Positions 50,027 to 63,715 of a stretch of 64,000 nt of DNA are shown piece by piece. Location of the stretch: the NCBI GenBank assembly GCA_947179485.1, contig OX359247.1:4679060-4743059 (forward strand), read 5' to 3'. Every line of letters starts with the position of its first letter. Position 1 is the first letter of the stretch. The position numbers and the translations under genes were made by a program. The notes under the pieces were generated by a model. The model was not told the DNA's origin. It worked only from the letters and a program-made list of their open reading frames with translations, and made no database searches. This stretch comes from Allacma fusca. Taxonomy: Eukaryota; Arthropoda; Collembola; Symphypleona; Sminthuridae.

Positions 50027-50576
50027 TCTATGGTAAAACACACGTCCCGTAGGGAAGGAGTAATTCAAAGAAATGACTGTATTTGTTCAGGTCGCTAACG
50101 GGAACATGATGTTTGTTCATTTTCATGTTATTTACTCGAGATCAGTGATAGGTTTATTTATGGGGACTCCCAACCGGGACAATTACATTACTACACTTAC
50201 AATGACAATATAAAGTGCAAGGAACTCTCGAGATGAGCGCGAGTCGGAGCTGATTGGGAGCTAGAAAGCTTTTTGTGTGGGAAATTGTGACAAGTTTTAA
50301 TGGCTCCCTGGTAATTACCCCTTAGTTGATATCATATGTGGAGTTCCAGTGTATTGAAGAAGAAAGAGGCTCGTAAAATTTCCCTCGGTTCGTACAGTAT
50401 TACATGTATGTGTACCCTGGCGTAATTAATACTAGCCACCGAGTCAAATTGGTGGGGTAAATTTAATAACGTTTCAATTTCCCCCGTAAATCAAGTTTAG
50501 TGGAGAGGGATGGCGGGTAATCTAATCGGAACTATTGTGCTCAAATTGAAAGGTCAGCTGCTTTCACTCTTGGCTT

Positions 50577-50614
50577 TCTCTCTCTCTCTCTCTCTGTCTC
50601 TCGCTCTCTCTTTC

Positions 50615-50665
<51 letters not shown>
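50577..50665 (+). repeat. Compound (CT)n-(AC)n microsatellite
   Basis: An interrupted CT tract (50577-50610) is followed by an AC tract of about 50 bases (50616-50665, one T interruption at 50621). Confidence 0.95.
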
Positions 50666-50669
<4 letters not shown>

Positions 50670-53600
50670 CTGTTAACAGACGAGTACTGGGGGAAATGCT
50701 GCGTCTGTCTGCTGACCCGCATTTCCTCGGGAGCTGCCACGTGCGTGATTCAATTATGCCTCGAGAATAATCAGCTTTTTAATGAGACTTTAACGCTTAA
50801 CTTGAGCACTGTTTACACAAGGATTCCTCCACCACTGGTAATTAATCTGTTTAAAATTTCCTCAGGGCTCATTACCCACCGGAGGGAGGTGTGGAGATAG
50901 GATTGGATCAAATAGATCAAATTATTTGTTTATGTGTAATACCCCAGGAAGGGGATCAAAAGGAGTTGGGCTCGCTATTAAAAGGCATTAAATCCCGTGT
51001 GAGCTTAATTAGCAAGTGGCTTTGAATGAGTTCCAGAGATTTGACACACGTTCCGGAGGAAACATTGAGTGACAGTTATCTCTTTGCTTTCATTCTGTAT
51101 CCCCTGCTATTTCCGGTCTTGTCTCATCCTCCTTTTGTCTCACATTAATTCCAGCTTTTGAAATGCTCCTCCTCTCCAGGAAATGGCTTTTAGCTGGCTT
51201 TTGTTTACTTAATTTCCTGTGTACTTTCCTCGAATGCTCCTATATCCAGGAAGGAACAGTGCTCAAATAGAGGGAAGGATAAATGACTTGATTTTCCGGG
51301 CCACAAATTTTCAACTCATTATTTTTAAACTGACCTATTCCAAAGGAGGAAAGGGAAGCATATCATATCATAGGACCAAGTCACTTTCAATATCCATCCA
51401 CCTACGCTCAATAAGCCAGATCTCATGCTATTATATTTATAATCTATAATATTATAAATTGACTATTTTCTTTCTAAGAACTAACACACATGTAAGAGCC
51501 GTAATAGGAGATACACCCATACACGAACCCTTCAAAGTGATGAAGATATTGAGAGTAGAGAGCTCAGGCTTGGAAAAAAAATATAAGAATTACCAGAGCT
51601 ATTGGGTTGGAAGGTCCGGGTTTTATTTCATGCACGGCCTCCCGAAGGATGAGGACATTAGATTAGATTTACGTTCTATTCTAGTTCACTAAGCCGTGAG
51701 TCCACTAATTTATGAGGCTACTTGAAATAATAGGAGTCGGACCATTAATGTATTATAAGACTCTTCCCAAACGACCGGATTTCACAAGTTCTCCTGTCCG
51801 AAAATATCCCCACTTTTTATCCCCCTCTTTAAAACCTTCCCTTTAAAACCTTTTAAACCTGCTTACCCTTAAAAAAAAGTCTGAGGACTCCATATGTACT
51901 TAATTATGTATGAGGGACCCCTCCATGTACTTACTCACACGCTCCGCTCCATACAAAAATAGAGAGGCCAGTATTTTAAAACCAGAGTCGACATAATATA
52001 ATGGTCCTCTACGAAAATTGAAACTTCCATTGGAATGGGCCTGTGCTCACAGTGACTCTCTCCAACTACTCTTGTAATATTAATAATAATAATAATGTTA
52101 TATCATAACTACCCATGTGATTTTCCAGAAGGGACATGAAACACTGGTTACACACTTGCGGGAGTTATTACCCCTGTGAACTACAATAAATCCAAAGAAA
52201 TGTTCATCGAGCAGAGGGCTCTTGCTTATTGTAGGAGCTCCACTGGACTGTACACATCTGCTACTATGTCTTAACATCTTGAGTACCAGAATTATACACA
52301 CTTCTCCCAGGGCTGTGTATGAGTCTGAAGTTCCCTAAATGACAATTATATAGATACATAGGTATAGAGTCCGTGGGTGGTGTCGATACATATGAGCCGA
52401 GTCATTGGGGGAAATTCAAATAAATTTCTGTAATGTGTGCTTGAAAAAAGACGGATTTGATAAATTTGACTCCTCTCAGAGATTAAGTCCCGGCTTAAAT
52501 CAACTATCTGGCTCCACTTGGGCAAATCTATAGCTTCCCTGGAAATTTATGGGGGAAGTTAACTAATCACAACAGTTGCCGTCTTTTTTCCTTGTCGTAC
52601 ACTACTGGGCCTACCTGGCTATAAGAGAATGGTGGAGACAAGGGATAAAAAAAATCTGGCACTCGTGAGCATTTGCTAAAGTCTTGGACTCACACTCCGA
52701 GCACACTTTTATCCCAAACAAAAAACCATCGAGTTGTTCATCGGTTCTCAAACTTACTATGTACTGGGAGCTTACCCCATCCCCAGAACTCACAGATTCT
52801 GACATCCTCCTAATTGGGGAGTACACTCAACTTGTGAGTGTAAGGACGGGGTCGAAAAGGATAGACAATGACTCTTTTTATGAGGGGAGAAATAAAAAAA
52901 GAAATCCTTGAAATAATTTCAAAAATCTTCGAATCTCACGGTCGAGAAAAAGTATACAATGAGCTGCCTTTTTCACATCCGGGATTTTCAGGGATGAAAA
53001 CCCTGTCTTGAGAAGACTCATCGGAAGGAATGACAGGGTCTCGGATGTAAACAATATGTCTAGGAAAATTATATAGAATTTTGAGCTCAGGACAGTTCTC
53101 CTCCTCCCCATCCAATTCAAATCTCTTTGAAAGGAGAAAGCATAATGTTTTCCCCGGTGAGCATAAAGTTGGGAATTCAAACCCATCCAGTATCTATCTA
53201 TATGTGAGACATTGGAGGAGACCACGTGAGATGTGGAGGACAAAGCAGGTAGCTTAACTCCAGGAAGCAAATATAAAAACAAATTGAGCAACCCAATGTG
53301 AATTCCGTACTGAGCTATTAAAAGAGAAAGAAACTCATCTGCTCCGTATTAAAAGGGGGAGAGTTGGGAATCCAGACTGAGACGGAGCATATGCGAAACA
53401 TAGGGATTGTGAGGAGAGTTGGGATTCATATGAAAGTGAAAGCCCTCGACTTCTGGTGCAGTCATTTCCTTTTATTTCTAGGAATGAACGACTCCTCATG
53501 TGGCAACCCTTCATGGGGTTTCTCTTCCCAGTGATAAAAAATAGTGAAGGAATGATTATATATTTTTTTTTGAAAAAAAAACGTCTAGAGAGAAGTATAT

Positions 53601-54867
53601 ATGGTAAATGACCTGGAATAGAATATTTGAATAAACCTTTTCAAGGTTTTCTGCAGTAGTATTCTCCCTCACGCCCTTTACTCACGTCTACCTCTCTGAT
53701 CTTATGGCTCTCGTCAGGGATAGACTCTGTACTCAGGGAAGTTGATACCAATTTCTTGGAGATGCTAATGCAGTTTTATGCTTCACATTCAGGACATTCT
53801 TTGGGACGTCATAAGGCCAAGTCTCTAACCAGAGTCAAAGTCGTTCACAGACTTGAGCTTATAGGCAATTTCTTTTGATCGCTCCAACTCTGGGATTATT
53901 ATTATCCTTGTTATTATTATCGTGGATTTTTTGTCTCCTCAATTCTTTTCATATGTCTTGTCCCACCAGGGCTGGGATATATATCTATATGTTGAGTATT
54001 CATGTATGTGAGGTTATAAACAGAGTCTGGGGTCTCAGTTTGGGATAAGTGCAACCAGAGCTCTGTCAAATGAATGAGTAAGAGACTGCCCATACCTAAG
54101 AAATGCAGGACGGATCCACAGGAATGTAAAAGTACACTGCACTCTCTTTGTACGAGCACCTGTAAGAGCAATTTAAAAAAAAAATCCAAATTCTGACTCT
54201 CACAGCGATATTTCCTCATCTCAACGAACGAAATTAACATTGAAGGAATAAGAGCGTTAAAGTTAAGCACAACCGAATGTGATTTCAACCTAAAAGAATT
54301 CCCCTTTAATGGATGCATTCATTTTTAATTCCTGTGACCCACTGACCGTGCGTCAGAAGAAGGATTCCAAATTAAATAATAATTTCAAGTATAAATAATT
54401 TGAAATCAAATAAAAAGGAGAAATTTCTCTTTGAACATAATACATTTTTTTAAACTGAGTATACGTCAAATCGTATGCTACGACTTGAAGGCACAATGAA
54501 GATATAACAGTTTTGTACGTCTCATTTTGAATGATTACAAGGATGGGAAGAGATTTCTCAAGAGAAAGTTGCTCATAATGCCCACACCATTACAGACTCT
54601 CTTGTCGAAGAGGTTCCCTGCATGAAGTCCTCCCTGTGAAAGAGGAGAGAGAGGAGAATGTGAGCATAAATTAGCGGAAATGGGAAGCACACTGTGCTCA
54701 TGTAAGGACGGATGTTCATGATGATACTCCATTAGAATAAACTTTTTTTTACGTTGTGATTCCCGGGATATTTCCATTGCAAATATTTACAAAAAAGGCA
54801 AAGATTACAAAAAAAGTATGATGTTGGTTCAGAGGAGTTCCCAGACTCAAGTAATAACTTGTATAGT

Positions 54868-54889
54868 GAGAGAGAGAGAGAGAGAGAGA
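54868..54889 (+). repeat. (GA)n microsatellite
   Basis: Uninterrupted GA repeat. Confidence 0.9.
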
Positions 54890-56922
54890 CAAAAGTATTC
54901 ATAACGCTTGTAGCCGGTCCCTGTAAGATTCCTCATCCTAACTTTTGTCTATTATGAGTTGCAGTTTAAATTGAATTACGTATCACCTTGCCCCAAATTG
55001 AATTACAAATCACTAGGGACATTAATTATTATTATCATATTACCAAAAACCACAGTTCGAACCCTTAAATTGCATTCGGAGATTAAAATATGGAAAAATG
55101 GGAAATAATTCGTAAAAATGTAATAAATTAATTTTGAGTGAAGTAAGAATCTAAATTAAAACAAAAGCTAGGACTATCAAAAAATAAATCTTTTGGGGAA
55201 AGTGTTGTGAGGGGGCGGGAAGGTGTTAGGCGGACTTTCCTCTCTCACTGTGTGTAGTAGGGGGATAAAAAAGGATATGATGAGCATGGGAATGGTGATT
55301 GTTATTACAAAGTAAATGGGAGTCTTTCATGCTCTGGGATCATCCAACTCATATTTTTTCTCTTCCTCTCAACATTCCCTTATATTTTATTCCTTCCTCT
55401 ACACATTAGGAACATACGCTCGTCCACAGGAAAAAACCGCTTCCTTCCCTTCCTATGAGTCTGACTCTATGTATTTGCCATTATCAACAGCCACGGAGAA
55501 TCTGGAAATTTTCACTCCAAACATTTCTTGACTGGCCTTTTGCTCATCTGCAAAATCTCACATGCTCTTTAATGAAACTAAATGGCTCGTGTGAGTCATA
55601 GGAATTTGCAGAAGTGCTCCAAACTATTTTGTGGTGTACAGTCCATACATATTTTACGTGTAGGTACACAATCCCAGATCTCAACACTTAATATGTAGAG
55701 CCAAACAGTTTGAATTCTGTGTACAAGAGCAGCCCTCCCTCTCAGAGTTGCTCATCAAGTTGAGACTTTTGAAAGCTCTTGTGCTTTAACCTTAACAGCT
55801 CTCTGAACTAAACGGGAGTGTGTTCAGATATTTTTATCCTTGCAGAGAAATTGATCTGGCCCTGACCGAGTCTTCACCCGCAACAGTGGTAGATATTAAC
55901 TTGAGTGATTATTGAGGGCGAGGGATTCCCTCGATCCAAGAATGATAACTCCAGACTAATATTTCTCTAACCAAAATTTTGGAATGAGGTTCGAGACGAA
56001 AGGATTCCATAACAAAATATTTTCTAAATTCAATAATGGTTGAAAAACCTTGAGAGAGAATTTACGGACGGCACATTAATGAATATTAGTTCCACTCGAG
56101 GGGAAGGGTATAATTTGATATAAATGGGCTCCCAGTTTTTACGCAATCAAGTGTTGGTTCATTGATTAGCTCTCCAACTGCTTCAAGTCTCACTCCATCA
56201 AATTTGCTGGAATTGTTAATTATGACTTGATTTGTTTGAGGATTTCGGTGAATTTGAGGTTCTCACCAGTCGCAATATTTATCTTTCATTTGGGTTCACA
56301 CATTTGTGTATGTTACATACTCACATATGTACATAATTATATATGAACTCCAATAGCAATAAGTTACGGAATTGTTATATTCCTAGATATTGTGAGCATG
56401 GAAGGGATACCATAGGGATGATATCTGGGACTTCATTGTTTGACTTTAAGTCGGAATATTCCCAGATCTTATTGCCAGGGCTTCATGCTGTATATTCATA
56501 ATTGTGCTTCGAGACCCTTCTATAATTACACGCATGTAGACAGCCACATCTGATAATGCTAGGAGGCTTTGAGTCGTGGGAATGATTGTGTAGACGTTCG
56601 TTGTATGCATAGATACTACGAATGTTCTATGGCGTTTCTGGATCCTGGAGAGAGCCTGAGGTTGTGGGGGCGTTTGTATGTAATTACCATGGAATTCAAT
56701 GATGGGGAATGGTTGGAAAATTCCGGGATTTGTTCAGGCTTGAATTCCCTCGGAAATGCAAGATTTATGAAGATGATTAAATGTGGAATTCGAAAATGCT
56801 CAATTCACATACAGTTATGTGTTTAGTTTAAGGTAATGTGCCTCAAAGTGACGGAGTACAGTGGACTTATCGATTTGGAGAGAAATCAATATCAAATTTA
56901 GATCTTCCTACTTCCCAGGCAA

Positions 56923-57001
56923 AGGTATATACGTACATACATATGGAATTCAGACACATGTATGTGTCTATACCTATATATGTACGCCTTTACATATACC
57001 T
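56923..57001. repeat. Nested palindromic element
   Basis: An inner perfect hairpin (AGACACAT-GT-ATGTGTCT, 56952-56969) is enclosed by a second pair (CGTACATA at 56932, TATGTACG at 56979) and by an outer pair GGTATAT / ATATACC. The element resembles a short foldback or a decayed miniature transposon, but no target-site duplication is evident. Confidence 0.6.
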
Positions 57002-59805
57002 ATAGTCACATGGGACTGAGTATATGTAATTCTGACTTCCCTCAATTCCCTTCGGTGAAAGGGAAATTGATGAAGATTACAATGTAAAAAATATTTCTGG
57101 CCCTGATAAAGACCTAGAGATTCCGAGGGAGTGAAAGCAAGGGAATTTAAAACGGAGGATTCCTGACAACTTCCTCCAGTTTTTCATTCTATGCTATTCC
57201 ACACTTCAGTTACAATTAGGGTCAGGATATGCATAGTAGCGTGCATTTGTCATTTCATAATTACACACATTCTAGCTATAGTTACTACACAGTAATATCT
57301 ACTTAATTATTTGCAATTCAAAAATTATTCTAGACAGTCTCATAGCAGATGTTTGGCAGAAATTTTTCCATTGGGGAGTGAAACCACGTAATGCGTTTTT
57401 CCGTCTCAAAAAATAAGTTGCAGCTCGTAGTTGAGCTTCATAACTTAATATCTCTTCGTTGTTGAGCCTCAAGGACTTGATATTCATTGGTATTTGTACT
57501 CACTAGGGCTTTCTCCAGAAGACTATCCCTAAACGGCGGGAAATTTGGCTTTTTGACAGTGAGCTCTTTTTGGCATGAATGGGAAATTTAGCATTTTGGC
57601 AAATGGGACTTTGTTGGAATTCTTTATAACAAAAATTATCTTGTCCCCGGACTGCGTCAGAGGGATGAACTACATGTCTATTTAACATTTCTGTAGTTAT
57701 AACTTTCACTCATGTAAATTTACAATTACACAAGGGTGGAAGGACGGGACTTGGAGAAAGCGTCCATTCCTGGGGCAGGAAACAAGTGAAGATAAATGGG
57801 AATGGTACGGTAGCGTAATTCTTGCCAGAGAAAAAATTCTCATAGGTATGACAAGGAGTGTAGAGGAGATATGTAGGAGGTTTAGTCCATTATGAGGGGA
57901 AAGTATTCCTTCCCCCCGTCCCATGCATACAAACATGATTGAATTCTAATTCCAATACACGATAAGTTCATTTTGCTCAAATTCAGGAGCTTTATTTGGA
58001 TTTTTGCTTAAAGGAGTCTACGTCAAGGAAGAAAGAGAGAGAGAGAGCAGATGAAGGGAAAGAGAGGGAGAAAAATCCAGTGGGAAGGACTTTGCTTAGA
58101 TTCCAGAAAACCTTCCAAGTCGACATAGATTATCCTGAAGGTTCTCTTTAAAGTAGGGCTTTCACCCGGAAGATCTTTACCGAAGCGGATAAAGAGACTC
58201 TCACTCAATAAGGAACTACGGTCTTGGCAGCTTTTCGACTTGGTCTCTCTCTCTCTGTCTAGCCCTCTCCTCCCTCCCTTCTTCTTCTTTTTCTTCATCT
58301 CCACTTTGCTCGGGCTTCTTCATCCCAACTACAAAAGTCGATGCTCATACACACACACACGCACGCACTTCTCTACCTTCAATTATTGTGGCCATCAGCA
58401 TTCTCATGCACTTTTGTATCTTCATTACATGTCCTGCCTGCTAAGCAGGGTCCCTTTCCCAACTGATCTTTGAGCTTAGTGTCTGAACCATTGAAACAAA
58501 ATTTGCCTTCATGTATTCTAAGAGGGATGTCTGTCGTACAAGAAGCCCAACATCACTTGCCCTCCTTCTTTTATAGAAAACCTAGCGGCGTGTCCTATCA
58601 AATATTACAATCCCCTATTTTGTAACAAACTTTCTCCAGGATTTTCAAAAAAGTTTTCCAATGACCTGGGGAAACATTCTAAGTCACAGGGTTCAAATGT
58701 ATGGAACAAAGTCAGGGTGTGAAACATATTTTCAACTGGTAGATACTCAAATGTTGAATCTACCTTGAGCGAAGGCTTGAGGATTTTGGGCCCGAGGGAA
58801 ATGGTCCACTCTGTACAGTCACTTGTGGTAGCACTTCCAGTAGGACACAGTATCAAGACACAATTTATAGTATTCTTCCGGGATGAAAGGAGTCTCCGTC
58901 CGACTTGAAATCAGGACCTTGTAATCAACAACAAGTAATACCTCACTTTGATGCTCGGAGTCACATCAATGCAATAAATGCCGAGACTCCCTTTGAGCTC
59001 AGAGAATGCTCCCCTGATTCCAATATAAGAAATGAATAAATGTGCAAAGGGAATCAACTGAAGACTTTCGAATAAATCAAGCTCTGAAAATGACAGATTT
59101 CTCCACATGAAAAGTCTTATCATTTGAGCATACCTGGAAATTGAGGGTTACCTTGGGCCTCAGCCCTCAATGAAGATATTGACTTAAAAAGAGTTGCGAT
59201 GAGCATTACTGACAGTCAGTCCCAGTAGGACATTCCCTCGAACCAACTACACCCAGAGGTACATCATATGCATAGGTATGTAGATAGAACTGTGATGGAA
59301 AAATAACAGCTGGGGACACACAGGTGTGCATAAATATTCGCAGCCCGACGACACAGACCCACATAGGAAACCCAGCATAGGAGAAAGCACTTTCCCCGAC
59401 TATTGAATAGGAATTGAGTGTCACATTTAAAATACATTTGGGAAGCCCATTCCCAACTTGGGGGAAAGGATCGATTGAAGCCTACGCACGTTTCCTTTTT
59501 TATTACTTTTCTCTCTGACATTCCCAATAATACCAATAATGTAACACTTGTTGGGAAACGTTCCCACACTTTCCTTTCACCCTTCACAACTTCCTTAGTT
59601 ATTCATTCAAATCTTGTAATTAGAATTATTTACCTCATACATTATTACTTTTGGCACACTAAGTCACACATATAGTTCTGTCAGGAGGAAACAAATATAA
59701 TTACAATTATGTGATATATTTCGTAATCGTTTAGACGTATATGACAGTAATACAGGGTTTAAATTAACCCTTTGTAATGCTGCACAGATTTTCAGGGAAT
59801 TTTGC

Positions 59806-59821
59806 TTTCTCCATGGAGAAA
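59806..59821. repeat. Perfect 16-bp palindrome TTTCTCCATGGAGAAA
   Basis: Two 8-base arms meet at CATG. It is a second head-to-head arrangement of GGAGAAA words, and a GAAAG-CA-CTTTC pair lies nearby at 59383-59394. Confidence 0.9.
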
Positions 59822-62369
59822 ACAATAAAAGAGAGGTATTTAGGATTTTTATATTAAAAAATAGGTGTGAAGGATTTGAGGGAGACACGGGACGGGGAGA
59901 GGGAAAGACGAAAGACCTGGAGCGGATGTTGTGTATTTAATGTTACAACATTGTGAGTGTGATACATACAGTATACACCCGTATATCTACTTACATACAA
60001 AGTCTTGTGTACTCCACAGCTCTGTGGAAATACATCATTGACAATCTAATGCCTGACGTTAATGTCGGGGACGGAGAGTTGAGAAATGCTCCAGAGAGAT
60101 AACAGTAACTAAAGTCCCGGGAATAAGCATCAAGTTAATGAAGTATGAATTCCGTTGAAATCATTAAGCCCAAGACTCCCCATTGGAGGAGAGTATGACA
60201 GGGAGATGTTCCTCAGTCTATTTTCATCACCAACTCAAATACACCCTAACGCGGAGTCAACTTGAGGCTAACAAATATAATATAGGGGCTCTTGATGCTC
60301 CGTGAATTTATGACTAGCTAAATTTCAATGATGATACACAAAGCATGAGTATCTACAGTGCACTCTACCTACCAGACTCAATCTCATATTTTACTCGGAT
60401 GAACATGAAGGGTTTCTATATTTTACAGACAGGAATGTACAGACTGGGATACAGAGGGAAAATAATATTGATGCTTATAATGAGAAAGAGCTCCTACAAG
60501 GGAGTCTACAATAGCTAGAGTGTCCTGTAAAAGTAAATATGTACAATTGGCCCAATTGTGTAAACTAAGGACATTACACGCTATATATTAAAAGGGAATC
60601 TGTATCAGACCTTATAAGATCATTGTCTCTATAAGAGCAAAGCATTTGGGAAAATTCATCCCACATATCTAGATATACCACAAGGATAATTTCACTCCTT
60701 GTAGGAGCACTCCCCTATGAGATTTTCCTTCGTATGTATGTGAGTGCTTGAATAGGAGGAGTCCTCTGTAAATTCCCCACAACTTCCCAGTTTCATTACA
60801 AGTAATTCTGTAGAGTTCCAGGGAGGACGGAGCTGAAGGAGCATGGTATTAAATTACCATAGAGTAAATATAGGGACAGTTGTTGCATTTATAGACATAT
60901 AGCTATGGCAAAAGGGAAAGGCATACTTTCTCCAGAATATTTCAATGTACAGTATCTATACCTGGGCAATAAGGGACGGCCTGCTGGGACGGTAGGAGCA
61001 TAGGAGAACTTTCTCCATAGGGGCTATAGACACATCTCCACGGATCCCCGTCTACCACAATGTTAATTTTTGTCCTCATAAGAGCACATGGGATTGCTCC
61101 TTCAGAGGGCTATATAGAGAGAAAGTGCACCGTAATAATTGGATGTCTACAGGCATGTGTGGCCATAAAGCTGTTGTATTAATGCTCGTCATACATCTAA
61201 CCCCCCAGCATTGGTTTCCTTGTGGGAGTCCTCAGCCTGCATGTACATAATAAGTAAGTGCTGTCTAGCGGAGCGGAGCATGCTCCCGAATTTCCTTATG
61301 AATAATGAGGAGAGAAACCGAAGCTGAAACGTTGGAAATAGGGACTCCGGGAAAATGTGTGGAATGAATAGCCTATTATAAGGCTCATTAATCAAGGCTG
61401 ATAAATAAAGGTAGCCTGGTGAGCTCTCCCAGATCTCAAGTGTGCTTCTAAGCGGAGATGGGCATGGATGTACAATGAATGACAGAGGAATGGGGAAGGA
61501 TCTCCTTCCTGAGCAGGTTATATGAGGGGAAGCTTTGTAGTCTCTACCTAAAACCAGAACCACTTCACACATAGCCCTTCCTGTACGCACACACATGTGG
61601 GAAGTTGTGTCACATTGTATTTTTATATCCTTGTGTCATCCTATGCATTTATCCCCTCTATAAATATCAGAAGGGGTGTGTTTGATGCATGGAATTCTTC
61701 CGGAGCATAGTCAGTATTGTTTGAGGACTTTCACTAACAAAAACCACCATATTATGCTTTAGTTCCAGGAAATGAGGAAAACTGGGCTGTACTTTGGAAG
61801 TAGAACTGAGAAAAGACAGTACACTCACACAACTACGACGACTTTCCTACTTTCTCCATTATTTACTCCTGGAGTGTGGCTGGCTGAGCTGTGTGTAAAG
61901 GAAGCTTTCCCTGCACTTTCTATGCATTTAAACCTTGGCGAGAGGAGCGCCGTCCTCAAAACTTACTCCAAGTAATATTTCATGGTAAGCTGGGAATACT
62001 AGTTTACATGAGGGTCTCCATGTGCAGAGCATTATGGAAGTACATGTATCCACATATATGTACGTACATAATTATGCATCCCTACTTGGCTTACCAGTGT
62101 GTCTGTGTCTATGTGCGTAGAGGTAGGAGTCAGCTCTGGTAGTTTTAGATTCCTCCCTAGTACACTATCCCTGTGATTGAAGCTGTATGTCCTACCTATT
62201 AGCATTTAAGAGCATTGGGGACATTTTCCCTTCCTCATGTGCACTTCTTACTCTTGGCTATGGGGGAAGTGCTGTGTGCGAGAAAGCAAAAGAATTGCAT
62301 CACCAGGGGAAAATGAAAAACTAACGATATGGAAATGAATAGGAGAGGAATAACAGCTCAGGCGAGAGT

Positions 62370-62370
<1 letters not shown>

Positions 62371-62424
<54 letters not shown>
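62371..62424 (+). repeat. (GA)n microsatellite
   Basis: Long AG repeat with a single T interruption at 62380; the longest GA tract in the window. Confidence 0.97.
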
Positions 62425-62425
<1 letters not shown>

Positions 62426-63664
62426 CTTTTTGCAAAGGGGGAAAATGAGGAGAAAGTTGGCAATATCTCTCAGCTTCCCTACATTTCTATATCTACGTAA
62501 AGCCCGAATGAAGGTCTGATGGTATCCCCTCCTCCCTCCGTCATTCTGGAGCTCTTTCCATGGACTTCGATGGATCCTGAAGCTCCAGAGGTCTACTGAC
62601 ATCTGAGCAGTAACTACGGATTGGGGCACTCCCGTACAGTGTCATAATGCTTTCTCTTTGGTTACACTATGGTAGTAAAGGTACCCTTAAATTTTATGGA
62701 AATACTCCCATCATTCCCTCGTTCATAGATACCGATGGGGCGTCGTAATGCAAAGTACATAGTCATAATAAATAGTGCATATTTACTTCCAACGGGTCAT
62801 ATGAGACTGGTCTGCAGGAGGAGTGTGGGTACAAAACATCCTGTTCATTTTACAAAATCTCCTGGACCAAAATAACAGATGGCTGAGGAGAATTTCAGAG
62901 ATAATTCTACAGAACCTTTAGACTACTACTACTTTTAAATTGAAGAGCAGTAGAGTATAAAAGTAATTTTTTCATCTTGGTAATATAAATCCTGGGTCAA
63001 TGCTCTAGAGTAGGATTCCTTTTTTTTTGAAAAGAATCTACAAAAATAAAGCTAGTTACATCTTGCATCTGCACTCCTCTTACGCCAGGGAAGTGTCTAA
63101 TGGGAGATTAGCCCTATAGAGAAGATCATTCCTCCAACTCACAATATTAGCCATTTCAGAAAATATTTACAAACATGCACATCCTCCCCAAGATAAGGGC
63201 AATAGTTTGTAAGAATTTCTACCCAGAAAAATAATGGGCACAGCGTGAGAGCCCAAGTATCTATAGATAAACTCCCAGTAGATTGAGACCCATAGACAGA
63301 GACGATATCTTAAGCTTCATAGAGTCTCAATGGAAAAATATATACATGTGAACGTGTGTGTGAGAGTGTCTCGTCCATAACATAGTCCCACTTGAGGAGC
63401 CGGCGGAGAGCATTAAAGAACACACACAACTATTTTCATTTTCCTCCTACTTGGGAAATTTCTCCGGCTCATAAAAGCAGCATGGAATGAGGCCTGAAAC
63501 TCAAGGCATTCTTGAGCCCGAGCCCTATATGTAATTATATACGGGTGTCTTGTTGAAACTATCTCCTTAAAAATTCGGTGGAACACCAACTATTTTTTAC
63601 AAACTTTACGCAATGTTCCTGCTGTATCCGTGAAGGGAAAACTGAAGCATCTGGAAATAAGCAT

Positions 63665-63673
<9 letters not shown>

Positions 63674-63695
<22 letters not shown>

Positions 63696-63715
63696 CCTCC
63701 TCTCTCTCTCTCTCT
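63674..63715 (+). repeat. (CT)n microsatellite
   Basis: CT repeat with one CCTCC interruption, about 1.25 kb downstream of the complementary GA tract at 62371. Confidence 0.95.

Larger units (their letters stand above)
43829..50576 (+). other. Dop2R: Probable Dop2R intron, part 3
   Basis: No supported exon. This part carries a (TG)n tract at 45877-45931, the 10-bp array at 48521, a G-rich patch at 48805-48821, a (CT)n tract at 49388 and the 14-bp array at 49931. Everything else is unique A+T-rich sequence. Confidence 0.45.

Noticed and set aside
52878..53291. 137-codon minus-strand open frame
   Set aside because: Opens on TTG and matches no known family; chance length.
53917..54318. 133-codon minus-strand frame with a true ATG
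   Set aside because: A hydrophobic Leu-rich middle but no family match; chance length.
61189..61596. 135-codon minus-strand frame with a true ATG
   Set aside because: No known family recognised; about one or two frames of this length are expected by chance. A protein search and RNA-seq would decide.
62248..62629. Overlapping minus-strand frames with Ser-Leu runs
   Set aside because: Created by the (GA)n tract at 62371-62424.
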